From: Commensalibacter papalotli (ex Servin-Garciduenas et al. 2014)
GTDB lineage: Bacteria; Pseudomonadota; Alphaproteobacteria; Acetobacterales; Acetobacteraceae
DNA length: 64,000 nucleotides
Assembly: GCF_000527695.1 (NCBI RefSeq)
Contig: NZ_ATSX01000001.1
Location: forward strand, 186,001 to 250,000
Direction: 5' to 3'
In this document: piece after piece, positions 28,050-37,317 of the stretch
Position numbering within the stretch: the first letter of the stretch is position 1
How the letters are laid out: each line of letters opens with the position of its first letter
Program-made: the position numbers and the translations under genes
The notes under the pieces: generated by a model
Databases searched by the model: none
What the model saw: only the letters and a program-made list of their open reading frames with translations
What the model was told of the DNA's origin: nothing

Positions 28050-28937
28050 TTACTTTTCCTCTGCTAGCCAAGTTTCACAACAATGTTTAGCCAAGTTGCG
28101 AATACGACCAATATAAGAGGCTCTTTCATTCACACTGATCACCCCACGGGCATCAAGCAAGTTAAATAAATGGCTGGCTTTTAAACAATAATCATAAGCA
28201 GGTTGCGCCAATTTTTGATTAGCTAATGCTTCGGATTCTTTTTCTGCGTCTTTAAAGTGGCTAAATAGAATTTCCGTGTCTGCACACTCAAAATTAAAAC
28301 GAGAATAATCTTGCTCTGCTCTAAGGAATACTTCACCATAAGTTAGACCATGATCATTAAACGCCAGATCATACACATTTTCGATACCTTGGATATACAT
28401 TGCCAAGCGTTCCAAACCATAAGTAAGCTCTGTGGATGGAACCGAGGTTGTAATTCCTCCAACTTGTTGGAAATATGTAAATTGGGTGACTTCCATCCCA
28501 TCGCACCAAACTTCCCAACCTAATCCCCACGCACCAATTGTTGGGTTTTCCCAGTCATCTTCAACAAAACGAATATCGTGTTTGCGAGGATCAATCCCAA
28601 TTGCTTTATAACTTTCAAGTAAAAGTTCTTGGCTGTCTTTAGGTGAGGGTTTTAATAAAACTTGATATTGATAATAATGTTGCAAACGGTTGGGATTCTC
28701 GCCATAACGGCCATCTGCTGGTCTGCGGCAAGGCTGTACATAAGCCGCCTTCCAAGGGGTGTTTCCCAATGCGCGCAATGTTGTATGCGGGGATAGTGTT
28801 CCTGCACCAATTTCAAGATCATAAGGTTGTAAAATAGCACATCCTTTGGAATCCCAAAAATCATGAAGTTTTAAAATAAGTCCTTGAAAAGACAATGGAC
28901 GGTTTAAAGAAGGTTTTGAAATCGTATTCGAAGGCAT
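28050..28937 (-). CDS. glyQ: Glycyl-tRNA synthetase alpha subunit
   Basis: GlyQ carries the class II catalytic site of GlyRS. Recognisable stretches are [48 protein letters not shown] and [19 protein letters not shown]. The ATG at 28937 gives 295 residues, the usual family size. The frame also extends 17 codons upstream through a Cys-rich stretch that does not look like the family. glyS follows immediately. Confidence 0.94.
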   Translation of the reverse strand: MPSNTISKPSLNRPLSFQGLILKLHDFWDSKGCAILQPYDLEIGAGTLSPHTTLRALGNTPWKAAYVQPCRRPADGRYGENPNRLQHYYQYQVLLKPSPKDSQELLLESYKAIGIDPRKHDIRFVEDDWENPTIGAWGLGWEVWCDGMEVTQFTYFQQVGGITTSVPSTELTYGLERLAMYIQGIENVYDLAFNDHGLTYGEVFLRAEQDYSRFNFECADTEILFSHFKDAEKESEALANQKLAQPAYDYCLKASHLFNLLDARGVISVNERASYIGRIRNLAKHCCETWLAEEK

Positions 28938-29140
28938 GAAGGTTATAATTCCAAGAAAACGAACAGAACAACAACATATTTTGAACAAATATTATTGTTA
29001 TTTCTTTAGGTGTAAATAAAACAATTAACTATATAGTATATAGGATATAACACAATCAAAGCGAAAAAAAACTTGTTAAATTTGCTGTAAAAGCCACATA
29101 CTATTACAAAGATTAAATCTTACAAAAAGGTTATGAATAA

Positions 29141-30016
29141 ATGAATAATGAAGAACGTGAGCTTATTAATAAATTTTTTGATAGGGTCGGTGGTAGTGCC
29201 TCATCCCAACCTGGTTCCGTTCCTGTAGCGAATCAGATGCCGCCTGTTGATCCTGATGCAGACCGTTTGATTAAAGATAATTTACAAAAATACCCAGAGG
29301 CTGGGTATCGCATGACACAAATGGCAGTTGTGCAAGAAGCTGCGTTGGTTGAGGCACAAAATCGTATTCGTCAATTAGAATGGCAGGTGCAACAAACATC
29401 TCAACAAATGCAACAGATGCAACAACAAAGTCAAAACCAACCACCTGCATCTGGTGGCTTTTTGGGCGGGTTGTTTGGCGGAAATCGTCAACAAAGTCAG
29501 GCAGCATCACAAAATCAAGTTCCCCCTCCTGGGTGGGGAGCTCCGAATAACCAACAACAATTTCAAGGACAGCAACGCGGGCCACAGGGACAACCTGGAC
29601 GTCCTTATCCTGGACAACAAGGGACTTATGGCGCCCCACCTCCTCAAAATTATCCTCCTGGATATCAACAAGGAATGTTCAATCGTGGCGGTGGCGGTTT
29701 TCTTGGTAGTGCTTTGACAACAGCAGCTGGGGTTGCTGGGGGAATGTTTGCTTATAATGCGCTTAGTGGCATGTTTGGTGGTAGCCATGCTGGTGGGGGT
29801 GCAGCAGCAGGAGGCGCCGTTGATCCAGCAGCGGCAGGTGCTGCTGATCCTTTTGGTGGTGGCGCAGATCCATTTGCTGGGACTGGAGCTGGGGTTGATC
29901 CTAATTTTGATGCAGGTGCAGGCACTGATGCTGGTTGGGGTGATGATACTTCTACTGATGATAGCGGCTGGGGTGGTGGTTCCGATGATAGTAACTGGGG
30001 CGACGATAGTTTTTAA
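29141..30016 (+). CDS. DUF2076 family protein
   Basis: The N-terminal ~90 residues match the DUF2076 pattern: NEERELINKFFDRVG, PVDPDADRLI and a helix MAVVQEAALVEAQNRIRQLE running into a Gln-rich coiled coil. The middle is Gln/Pro/Gly-rich and disordered, with a short hydrophobic glycine-rich patch (GGFLGSALTTAAGVAGG) near residue 187. The C-terminus is Gly/Ala/Asp-rich and ends in W-G-x-D repeats. Function is unknown; the family is often described as periplasmic ligand-binding sensor-like, but I see no signal peptide here. At 291 residues it is of normal length for the family. Confidence 0.82.
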   Translation: MNNEERELINKFFDRVGGSASSQPGSVPVANQMPPVDPDADRLIKDNLQKYPEAGYRMTQMAVVQEAALVEAQNRIRQLEWQVQQTSQQMQQMQQQSQNQPPASGGFLGGLFGGNRQQSQAASQNQVPPPGWGAPNNQQQFQGQQRGPQGQPGRPYPGQQGTYGAPPPQNYPPGYQQGMFNRGGGGFLGSALTTAAGVAGGMFAYNALSGMFGGSHAGGGAAAGGAVDPAAAGAADPFGGGADPFAGTGAGVDPNFDAGAGTDAGWGDDTSTDDSGWGGGSDDSNWGDDSF

Positions 30017-30035
30017 TAATCAGTTTCCAACTCTG

Positions 30036-30911
30036 TTAAGGAACTAATAATTTTACAGAGACAGGGCAATGATCTGATAATTTATTTTGCGCGTCATTGC
30101 TTTGTTCTTTGTATTTCATAACCCTTAGAGAGTCAGGTAAAAACCATTTATTAGCATTTGGGTCTATGATAAATCCATCAATGAAATAATTACCTTCCCA
30201 ACAAGGATTAGCTTTGTAAGCGGTGGGGAAATATAGGTCTATATTGGATAATGATTTAAAAAATAAATCCTGTGGAGAAACAACCCGATTAAAGTCTCCT
30301 ATGATGATAAAAGCTTGTTTTTCTTTGACGCGATTTTGAATCCATTTTTGTATAATTGGCTGTTGATCTTTTAATAAAATGCAAGATGGCTTCAGTTTCG
30401 GGCGGTCCAAGGGATAATCTTGACATCCAGATTTCAAATGAATAACGAGTATTCGCATGCTGCTTTGTTTTGTATAAAGAGTAATATCCAAGCCACTGCG
30501 TAGAGGGCGAAATCTATCAATATGACTCAGCTCTGTTAAATCCGAGTTTTGTTTTATATCTTTGAATATGTTTTTACGAACGGCAAGGGCTGTATGTTGA
30601 GCAATAGGGTCTTTTGAAATATAAAAGAGATATTGATCTTTTGGAAAAATTAAATTTAAAGTTTCAATAGAACCGACTTCTTGTAAAGCAATAATATCAG
30701 CCTGTAATTTTCCCCCATAGTGAAGCAACATTTTAAAATCAGCGGATTGCCTAAGATTGACATCTTGAGGAATAGGAAAGTTTTGAGTGTCTTTCTGTGA
30801 AACTAGCCACTCTACATTCCAAGTGGCCAGTTTTAGTATTGTTGCCCGTCCAGGCCTAGTGGTCAGTAAAAGTAATGTATAAAAAACATATAATAGAAAC
30901 TTTTTATACAT
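30036..30911 (-). CDS. Exported endonuclease/exonuclease/phosphatase family protein
   Basis: The 291-residue protein has an N-terminal signal-like segment (about 1-23) followed by an EEP (DNase I-like) domain. Motifs include LKLATWNVEWL (Asn), ADIIALQEVGS (metal-binding Glu), the FIIIGDFNRV motif and the C-terminal SDHCPVSV (catalytic Asp-His). Substrates of this superfamily range from nucleic acids to phospholipids and inositol phosphates. Export suggests extracellular or periplasmic nucleic acid or phospholipid breakdown, which is inference. It follows the carbonic anhydrase gene by 14 nt. Confidence 0.82.
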   Translation of the reverse strand: MYKKFLLYVFYTLLLLTTRPGRATILKLATWNVEWLVSQKDTQNFPIPQDVNLRQSADFKMLLHYGGKLQADIIALQEVGSIETLNLIFPKDQYLFYISKDPIAQHTALAVRKNIFKDIKQNSDLTELSHIDRFRPLRSGLDITLYTKQSSMRILVIHLKSGCQDYPLDRPKLKPSCILLKDQQPIIQKWIQNRVKEKQAFIIIGDFNRVVSPQDLFFKSLSNIDLYFPTAYKANPCWEGNYFIDGFIIDPNANKWFLPDSLRVMKYKEQSNDAQNKLSDHCPVSVKLLVP

Positions 30912-30925
30912 TAATGTTTAATAAA

Positions 30926-31618
30926 TTATTCTTGTAATTTTCGTTCGTCAACTTGGCCTTGTAACAGGTCAATTGCTTGGCTGACGGTCATATCATGACG
31001 AGTTTCTTCGTTAAGAACATAAACCTGGCCATTGGGAATATCGTAATACCATCCTTGTAGTGCAATTTCATTTCTTGCTAGAGCCGCTGCAATAGAGGGG
31101 TGGGTACGAAGATGTTGTAATTGTAGTAAAACATTATGCTCGGTTAATGTTTGAATATTTTCAGGGCCAACATCAGTTGCCGTTAGAGCATCTGTAACAG
31201 CATGTGCTGTGGCTGCAAATCGTAACCAGCTTTTTACTGCAGGCATCGAATCTGTTTTTTCTGGATGAATTAATGCACTCATTGCACCACAATTAGAATG
31301 CCCACATACAATAATGGTTGATACTTTTAATGCGCATACGGCGTACTCAATGGCGGAGGTAACACCTCCCATAGCATTTCCGTATGCTGGAATGATATTT
31401 CCAATATTTCTTAAAACAAATAAACTGCCAGGATCTTGATCAGTCAGAAGTTCTGGGTGAATACGGCTATCTGCACAAGTAATAAAGAGTGTTTTAGGTT
31501 CTTGACCGTTGGCTAGTTTACTAAAAAGTTCTTTGCGCTCAGGAAATTTCTCTGTTTTAAAGCGTTTAACACCGTGTAAAAGATTTAATAAAGTCTGTTT
31601 AGGATTTGAGTCTGGCAT
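30926..31618 (-). CDS. Beta-class carbonic anhydrase
   Basis: The enzyme interconverts CO2 and bicarbonate. Zinc ligands and active-site residues are present: C48-A-D50-S-R52 and the GHSNCGAM segment with His and Cys ligands. At 230 residues it has the common bacterial length, and there is no signal peptide, so it is cytoplasmic. Bicarbonate supply for carboxylases such as acetyl-CoA carboxylase (accA is in this window) is a plausible role. It precedes the exported nuclease-like gene on the same strand. Confidence 0.92.
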   Translation of the reverse strand: MPDSNPKQTLLNLLHGVKRFKTEKFPERKELFSKLANGQEPKTLFITCADSRIHPELLTDQDPGSLFVLRNIGNIIPAYGNAMGGVTSAIEYAVCALKVSTIIVCGHSNCGAMSALIHPEKTDSMPAVKSWLRFAATAHAVTDALTATDVGPENIQTLTEHNVLLQLQHLRTHPSIAAALARNEIALQGWYYDIPNGQVYVLNEETRHDMTVSQAIDLLQGQVDERKLQE

Positions 31619-31733
31619 ATAATTTCTTTCATTTTTGTAAAACCAAGAAGCTGTTATTCAGCAAGAAGATAAAAATATCTTAAAGAGATAAGAGGATATT
31701 GCAATTTAATTTTGTATAAATTTTTGTTACAAT

Positions 31734-31767
31734 AAAAAAAAGCAGGCTTAAAAACCTGCTTTTTTTG
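31734..31767 (-). terminator. Terminator after alaS
   Basis: An AGCAGG / CCTGCT stem extended by A-T pairs, with an 8-nt loop, lies 4 nt after the alaS stop on the minus strand. A long T-run follows in that direction. Confidence 0.9.
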
Positions 31768-31770
31768 AAT

Positions 31771-34419
31771 TTATGAAGCGATTTTTTTAATCTCTTTTAA
31801 AATAGCATCAAATGCTTTTTGGTATTGACTTGCATCGGGACCTCCTGCTTGGGCCATATCAGGTCTTCCACCTCCGCCTGTACCACCAACCGCAGCACTG
31901 GCAATTTTTACCAGATCAACAGCACTGATGGTTTGAGAAAGTACTTTATTAACAGCTACCACAAAAGAGGCTTTCTCCCCAAAAGAAGAGAAAACAACGG
32001 CAATACCGTTATTCATTTTTTTGACTAAGCTTTCTGCTAATGATTTTAGCTCTTTGGGAGCAACATCCCCAAGATTACGCATGATATATTCAATATCACC
32101 AACTTTATCTGTACTACCCTGTTTATCCCCTCCAACAGCGATTTGGTGTTGAAGTTTTGAAACTTGTTGTTTTAGTGATTTACGTTCATCAAGTAATTGC
32201 TGTAAGCGTTCTACCAATTGAATGGCTGGTGTATTCAATAAAGAAGCGGCTTCATGTAAAGAAGCTTCATTTTGTTTGAAATAACTTTCAGCAGCTGCGC
32301 CAGCCACAGCTTCAATACGACGAATACCAGCTGCAACACCGCTTTCAGAAATAATATGGAATAAACCGACTTCAGCTGTACTGGTAACGTGAGTACCACC
32401 ACAAAGCTCAATAGACCAAGCTTTTTGTTTTTCTATGTCGTTACCCATAGCAACGACACGAACTTCATCGCCATATTTTTCACCAAATAACGCCATAGCA
32501 CCCATTTTAACAGCCTCATCTGGGGTCATAATACGCGTTACTACGGGCTCATTCTTACGAATTTCAGCATTAATGGCGTCTTCAATTAACTTGAGCTCTT
32601 CGGAAGTTAATGGCTTTGAATGGCTAAAGTCAAAACGTAAACGATCAATAGAATTCAAACTGCCTTTTTGAGTAACATGATCACCCAGTTGGTTTCTTAA
32701 TGCCTGATGTAGCAAATGCGTGGCAGAATGGTGGGCTTTGATTGCCTGACGCTCTGTATGATCTAAATCAGCTGCAACAGGCTCCCCGACTTTCACAGAG
32801 CCTTTGATGACTTTACCATAATGAACGGTCAGTTCACCTAATTTTTTTTGTGTATTGGTGATGCTAATAATGGCATTCTTAGTGGTAATATAACCTGTAT
32901 CGCCTGCTTGGCCGCCACTTTCGCCGTAAAATGGGGTTTGGTTAAGAAGGATTGCAACTTCATCATTCTCTTTGGCTTCTTGCACGGATTGATTGTTAAC
33001 AATTATAGCTTGAATTTCTGCATCGGCGGTTTCGTTTTTATAGCCTAAGAATTCTGTAGACCCATGTTTGTCTTTTAATTCAAACCAAACCGTTTCTGTG
33101 GCATTGTCACCCGATCCAACCCATGCAGCTCTGGCTCTGCTACGTTGTTCATTCATAGCAGTATCAAAACCTTCTTGATCAACGGTAAAGCCTTTTTCAC
33201 GTAAAGCATCTGCGGTCAAATCAAGAGGAAAACCATAAGTGTCATATAGTTTAAATGCGACATCACCAGGAAGCTTTCCTTTACTTGGTAGTTTGTTAGT
33301 TTCGTCATCAAGTAAAGAAATTCCTCGATCAAGCATTGTTTTAAAACGTTCTTCTTCACCTTTTAAGGTTTCTGAGATTAATGCTTCAGCTTGAATGAGT
33401 TCTGGATATGCAGCCCCCATCTCTGTAATTAAAGCAGGTAATAATTTATAGAAGGTTGGTTCTTGTGTGCCAATCATATGTAGATGACGCATTGCACGGC
33501 GCATGATACGACGTAGTACATATCCACGACCATCTTTAGAAGGCAGTACACCATCAGCAATTAAAAAAGCAGCAGAGCGCAAATGATCTGAAACGACACG
33601 ATGACTAACTTTGTGTGGTCCAAAAGGATCCGTATGAGTAGCCTCAGCAGATGCACGAATCAAAGCTTGGAATGTGTCAATATCGAAATTGTCTCTTTTC
33701 CCTTGCATGATCGCTGCAAAGCGCTCAAGTCCCATACCTGTGTCAATTGATGGACGAGGAAGAGGGGTACGTGTTCCAGGAGGGTCTTCAAAATATTGCA
33801 TAAAGACCAGATTCCAGATTTCCACAAACCGGTCTCCATCTTCATCAGGCGAACCTGGAGGGCCACCAAAAACATCTTCACCATGATCGTAAAAGATTTC
33901 AGAGCAAGGCCCACAAGGCCCCGTATCCCCCATGCGCCAAAAATTATCAGAGCTGTTGATACGAATAATTCGATCATCAGAAAAACCTGCGATCTTTTTC
34001 CATAAAGTCGCGGCTTCTTCGTCCTCAGCGTACACAGTGGCAAGCAGCTTGTCTTTCGATAAACCAAATTCCCGCGTGATTAAATTCCATGCAAACTCAA
34101 TTGCACCTTCTTTAAAATAATCACCAAAGGAAAAGTTACCCATCATTTCAAAAAAGGTATGATGGCGTGCTGTATATCCAACATTATCAAGATCATTATG
34201 TTTACCACCTGCTCTGACTACTTTTTGAGCAGTTGTTGCACGTGAGTAAGGACGATGCTCTTGTCCAGTAAATACGTTTTTAAATTGAACCATTCCTGCA
34301 TTGGTAAAAAGCAAGGTTGGGTCATTTTGTGGAACAAGTGAAGAAGAGGGAACATGTTGATGATTATTTTTCTTGAAATAATCAAGAAAAGTAGAACGTA
34401 TTTCGTTTGTACTGCGCAT
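31771..34419 (-). CDS. alaS: Alanyl-tRNA synthetase
   Basis: AlaRS charges tRNA-Ala and clears mischarged Ser and Gly. The 882-residue protein has the class II catalytic domain ([33 protein letters not shown]), the editing domain with [12 protein letters not shown] and CGGTHV metal sites, and the C-terminal DHHA1/C-Ala domain ending in a glycine-rich [16 protein letters not shown] stretch. The length is standard. It appears monocistronic, with its own terminator. Confidence 0.96.
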   Translation of the reverse strand: MRSTNEIRSTFLDYFKKNNHQHVPSSSLVPQNDPTLLFTNAGMVQFKNVFTGQEHRPYSRATTAQKVVRAGGKHNDLDNVGYTARHHTFFEMMGNFSFGDYFKEGAIEFAWNLITREFGLSKDKLLATVYAEDEEAATLWKKIAGFSDDRIIRINSSDNFWRMGDTGPCGPCSEIFYDHGEDVFGGPPGSPDEDGDRFVEIWNLVFMQYFEDPPGTRTPLPRPSIDTGMGLERFAAIMQGKRDNFDIDTFQALIRASAEATHTDPFGPHKVSHRVVSDHLRSAAFLIADGVLPSKDGRGYVLRRIMRRAMRHLHMIGTQEPTFYKLLPALITEMGAAYPELIQAEALISETLKGEEERFKTMLDRGISLLDDETNKLPSKGKLPGDVAFKLYDTYGFPLDLTADALREKGFTVDQEGFDTAMNEQRSRARAAWVGSGDNATETVWFELKDKHGSTEFLGYKNETADAEIQAIIVNNQSVQEAKENDEVAILLNQTPFYGESGGQAGDTGYITTKNAIISITNTQKKLGELTVHYGKVIKGSVKVGEPVAADLDHTERQAIKAHHSATHLLHQALRNQLGDHVTQKGSLNSIDRLRFDFSHSKPLTSEELKLIEDAINAEIRKNEPVVTRIMTPDEAVKMGAMALFGEKYGDEVRVVAMGNDIEKQKAWSIELCGGTHVTSTAEVGLFHIISESGVAAGIRRIEAVAGAAAESYFKQNEASLHEAASLLNTPAIQLVERLQQLLDERKSLKQQVSKLQHQIAVGGDKQGSTDKVGDIEYIMRNLGDVAPKELKSLAESLVKKMNNGIAVVFSSFGEKASFVVAVNKVLSQTISAVDLVKIASAAVGGTGGGGRPDMAQAGGPDASQYQKAFDAILKEIKKIAS

Positions 34420-34577
34420 GGTAAAATAAATAATCCTAATCAGAATATAAACATGATCTGTTTAAAACATTTTTGGATAAAAAAATAGAGTAATAAAACT
34501 TTATGAACTATTTCACTATTTTTCTGATACTTTGCAAGTATAGCTGTTTAAACTTTTGCTGTGAAAGTTAATATTTT

Positions 34578-35294
34578 ATGTCAGATGTTATTAAAGATAC
34601 ACTATCTTTATTTGATCGAGGTTTAATTGGACGTTTCCGTCGTGATTGTCAAAATGATTGGTTACAATTTACCCAACATAGATTTGTTAAAGAACTAGCA
34701 GCAGGCACATTGGAACAAAAAGAATTTCAGCAGTTTTTGATTCAAGATTATTTATATTTACATGATTATTGTCGTGTTGTTTCTTTGGCGATCTATAAAA
34801 GTAATGATTTCACAGAAATGCAATATTTTGCCTCTTTGATGCAAGGATTGTTAAATGCTGAGTTGCCTTTTCATATTAAATATTGTCAAGAGAGGGGAAT
34901 TACGCAAGGACAGATTGAGAAAAGTTCGAAAACATTAGAACTTGTTGCCTATAGTCAGTATTTGTTAAGTAAATCTATGCAAGGAGATTTGTTAGATCTG
35001 ATTGTGTTACTGTCCCCTTGTTTGGTGGGATATGGTGAGATAGGTTTGAGGATGTCAATTGATAAGTGCACAAATATCAAAAATAATCCTTATCAATCAT
35101 GGTTGAATACATATACTGATTCTCTGTACATAGATTTGATAAAAAAAAGTTTTTATTTTATTGACGAACTAGGAAAAAAATATGGTGCTGAACAACGGTA
35201 TCAAACGCTGTTAGAAAAATTTACAATGTCTGTACGATTGGAAAGTGCTTTTTGGAATGTTGGACGCGCCAATCTACTTGGGGCTATTTCCTAG
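34578..35294 (+). CDS. tenA: TenA family aminopyrimidine aminohydrolase (thiaminase II)
   Basis: TenA hydrolyses amino-pyrimidine breakdown products of thiamine so the pyrimidine can be salvaged. Active-site residues known from B. subtilis TenA have counterparts: D57, Y60, Y64, the catalytic C148, Y152 (at the same +4 spacing) and a C-terminal Glu in RLESAFW. At 238 residues it has normal length. I see no thiamine pyrophosphate riboswitch in the 158-nt leader (34420-34577). The stop overlaps the convergent gtrA-like gene by 11 bp. Confidence 0.85.
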   Translation: MSDVIKDTLSLFDRGLIGRFRRDCQNDWLQFTQHRFVKELAAGTLEQKEFQQFLIQDYLYLHDYCRVVSLAIYKSNDFTEMQYFASLMQGLLNAELPFHIKYCQERGITQGQIEKSSKTLELVAYSQYLLSKSMQGDLLDLIVLLSPCLVGYGEIGLRMSIDKCTNIKNNPYQSWLNTYTDSLYIDLIKKSFYFIDELGKKYGAEQRYQTLLEKFTMSVRLESAFWNVGRANLLGAIS

Positions 35295-35763
35295 TTTTTT
35301 TTGAAAATTTATTAGTATAAACAAGTTTGCGAGAGAGGTTAAAATTTGCAAGCATTCCAGCAGCGGCACCAGCGATTAATGCGATAATAGGGTGATTTAG
35401 GCAAGTTGTGCTTAGACTAAATAAAATAAAAACAGTACCGCGGTTTAAAAAAAACCCCATACTATTAGCAATAATATATTTTATCCATTGATATAAAATA
35501 TATTGCTGTTTTCCCAATCCATTAAATGTCCAAAACCGGTTAATAAACCAATTTGATGTTGCAGCAATAAAATAAGCAATTAGGGTCGAGATGGTTAGTC
35601 CTATTAAAGGGCATAATAAATATACCGTGCTTGCATCAATTATTAAACCTGTAAACCCAACGAGTGCGAATTTGGTGAATTGTATCAGTTTTTTATGATG
35701 TTTATCAGGAGCTATATAATTGAAGAGCTTTTGAAATAATATATCAATAGAAGTTTTGACCAC
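35284..35763 (-). CDS. GtrA-family membrane protein
   Basis: The 159-residue protein has four hydrophobic segments, and the start FTKFALVGFTGLIIDASTVYLL followed by SNWFINRFWTF is typical of GtrA. GtrA-like proteins are thought to flip polyprenyl-linked sugars across the inner membrane for surface glycan or wall decoration. The start is GTG at 35763, with no strong ribosome-binding site and no nearby in-frame ATG. No partner glycosyltransferase is adjacent. Confidence 0.85.
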   Translation of the reverse strand: MVKTSIDILFQKLFNYIAPDKHHKKLIQFTKFALVGFTGLIIDASTVYLLCPLIGLTISTLIAYFIAATSNWFINRFWTFNGLGKQQYILYQWIKYIIANSMGFFLNRGTVFILFSLSTTCLNHPIIALIAGAAAGMLANFNLSRKLVYTNKFSKKTRK

Positions 35764-35812
35764 TCAGGAAAGACCTATAATGTTAAGTAATTATACGTAT
35801 CTTATTTCATAA

Positions 35813-35846
35813 AAAAAAGGAGATATCAAAAGATACCTCCTTTTTT
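35813..35846 (-). terminator. Terminator after the OmpA-family gene
   Basis: An inverted repeat with arms AAAAAAGGAGATATC and GATACCTCCTTTTTT lies 23 nt past the stop. The single mismatch becomes a G-U pair in the minus-strand RNA, so the hairpin is fully paired only for that strand, which carries the porin gene. Confidence 0.88.
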
Positions 35847-35868
35847 GAATTATTATCTAAATAATAAA

Positions 35869-37008
35869 TTATTTAAGAATAATTTCTACGCGACGGTTTT
35901 GTGGTTCACGCACATTTGGTCCCGTTGGAACTAATGGATGAGATTCACCAAAGCCTTGTGTATAGATAGCACTTGCAGGAACGCCATCACGGATCAACTC
36001 AGCTTTAACGCTTTTTGCACGGCGTTGTGATAGACCCATGTTATATTTTGCACCAGCTGCGCCACCACGAGCAGATGAAGTATCGGTATAACCGTTAACT
36101 TCGATACGTGTTGTTTGAACGCGTGTAGATGCTTGAGCTGCTTCACGAACGATTTCACGAGCGCGAGGTGTTAAAGCATATTTATCGAAGTCAAAGAATA
36201 CTAAGTATGTACGAGCAGCTTCAACTGGAGGAGGTGCTACAGTTTGAACTGGAGGAGGTGCTGGTGGAGCTGTATCAAATGCATAACGCAGACCTAAAAT
36301 AAATTGGTGGTTGAAACGATGATCAACTTTACCATTACCTTTGTAAACACCATTACCAACCCAAGAAGTTGATTTATATGTAGATTGGTCTAATTGACCC
36401 ATCATACGATATTCTGTTGTAACAGCAAGACCAGGTACGCCTGGGATGTCGTATGCAGCACCAACGATACCTTGGTATGCAAATCCACCATTGGTTCCAC
36501 CAAGACGGTTTACGCTGCCATTACGGTAATTGGTTTGTAATGGACCCATATCTTGCCATAAGTAACCAGCACCAACACCAACAAATGGTGTAATAGGAAC
36601 ATCAATTCCGAATTGACGTAGATCGATATCATAAAGAACGTTTACTAATCCACCGTAACCTTGGTCATGTCCTTTGGTTTTGTATGCAGGTGATTCTGTA
36701 CCTTTACGGCCATTAATGTTAGAATAGTTGTAAACGCCTTCTACTTCAACGCGAAGACCGTTACCAAAACCCCAACCAGCAGAACCAAAAGTTGTAAACC
36801 CGGTACCATGACGATACTGTGATTTGCTTCCTGCAGCACTGTTTGTGCCATTTGCACGTGTGCTAGGTGAGAATGTAGCATGTTGATTTTGAACTAAGTT
36901 ATAACCACCACCCAAGCTAACATAAGGGCCAGTAATTGTGCTAGCCATCGCTGCAGCGGGTGTGGCTACTGCAAAAGTCGTTGCAAGTAATGCTGTACGA
37001 AGACGCAT
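35869..37008 (-). CDS. OmpA-family outer membrane beta-barrel protein
   Basis: The 379-residue protein has a signal peptide (cleavage near AAAMAS, residue 22), an eight-stranded OmpA-like barrel (about 25-245, with many alternating aromatic/polar strands), a proline-rich hinge (APPAPPPVQTVAPPPVE) and a C-terminal OmpA peptidoglycan-binding domain (about 268-379) with the NGYTDTSSA and NRRVEI motifs. It links the outer membrane to the cell wall. AAGGA precedes the ATG, and the terminator is strong, consistent with high expression. Confidence 0.92.
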   Translation of the reverse strand: MRLRTALLATTFAVATPAAAMASTITGPYVSLGGGYNLVQNQHATFSPSTRANGTNSAAGSKSQYRHGTGFTTFGSAGWGFGNGLRVEVEGVYNYSNINGRKGTESPAYKTKGHDQGYGGLVNVLYDIDLRQFGIDVPITPFVGVGAGYLWQDMGPLQTNYRNGSVNRLGGTNGGFAYQGIVGAAYDIPGVPGLAVTTEYRMMGQLDQSTYKSTSWVGNGVYKGNGKVDHRFNHQFILGLRYAFDTAPPAPPPVQTVAPPPVEAARTYLVFFDFDKYALTPRAREIVREAAQASTRVQTTRIEVNGYTDTSSARGGAAGAKYNMGLSQRRAKSVKAELIRDGVPASAIYTQGFGESHPLVPTGPNVREPQNRRVEIILK

Positions 37009-37317
37009 CTTGACTTATCCTTTTAATTAAGTTTTGAGCGATAGACCACCGATTAAGATGGAAGCTCTTAAATAAATGAAACTCTATAACTAGGTATTAA
37101 TCTAATCAATTTTATTGTAAAACCAAGAGTTTTTTTTTGTTTTACATGCAGTTCTATAGCACATGTAATAAAAATAACACAATAAAATATCTCAGTTTTT
37201 TTTAACCGTTAAAGATTAGTTGTAATAATAATAAAGTTTAAATTGAATGACAATCGTGGAAATGTTATTCTTGATAGAGAAATTAAATGATGTGCTTTCC
37301 ATACAACAAAAAAGGTT
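37009..37317. other. Intergenic region upstream of the OmpA-family gene
   Basis: About 310 AT-rich bases lie between the porin start and the end of the aro fusion gene. A leader of 50 or more nt and the porin promoter must lie here, but I cannot place the -10/-35 boxes with confidence. I see no RNA gene and no small coding sequence. Confidence 0.4.

Noticed and set aside
29271-30047. Several long frames on both strands over the DUF2076 gene
   Set aside because: They arise from the repetitive Gln/Gly/Pro codons of the real gene; the DUF2076 frame has a start, a ribosome-binding site and a conserved domain.
33660-34067. 135-codon minus-strand frame inside alaS
   Set aside because: It is a shadow of the well-supported alaS reading frame.
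34420-34577. Thiamine pyrophosphate riboswitch upstream of tenA
   Set aside because: I looked for the conserved CTGAGA and the ACC-TGAT-type core and saw neither.
37009-37317. Defined promoter boxes for the OmpA-family gene
   Set aside because: Candidate boxes have poor spacing or weak consensus in such A/T-rich DNA; I could not choose one.
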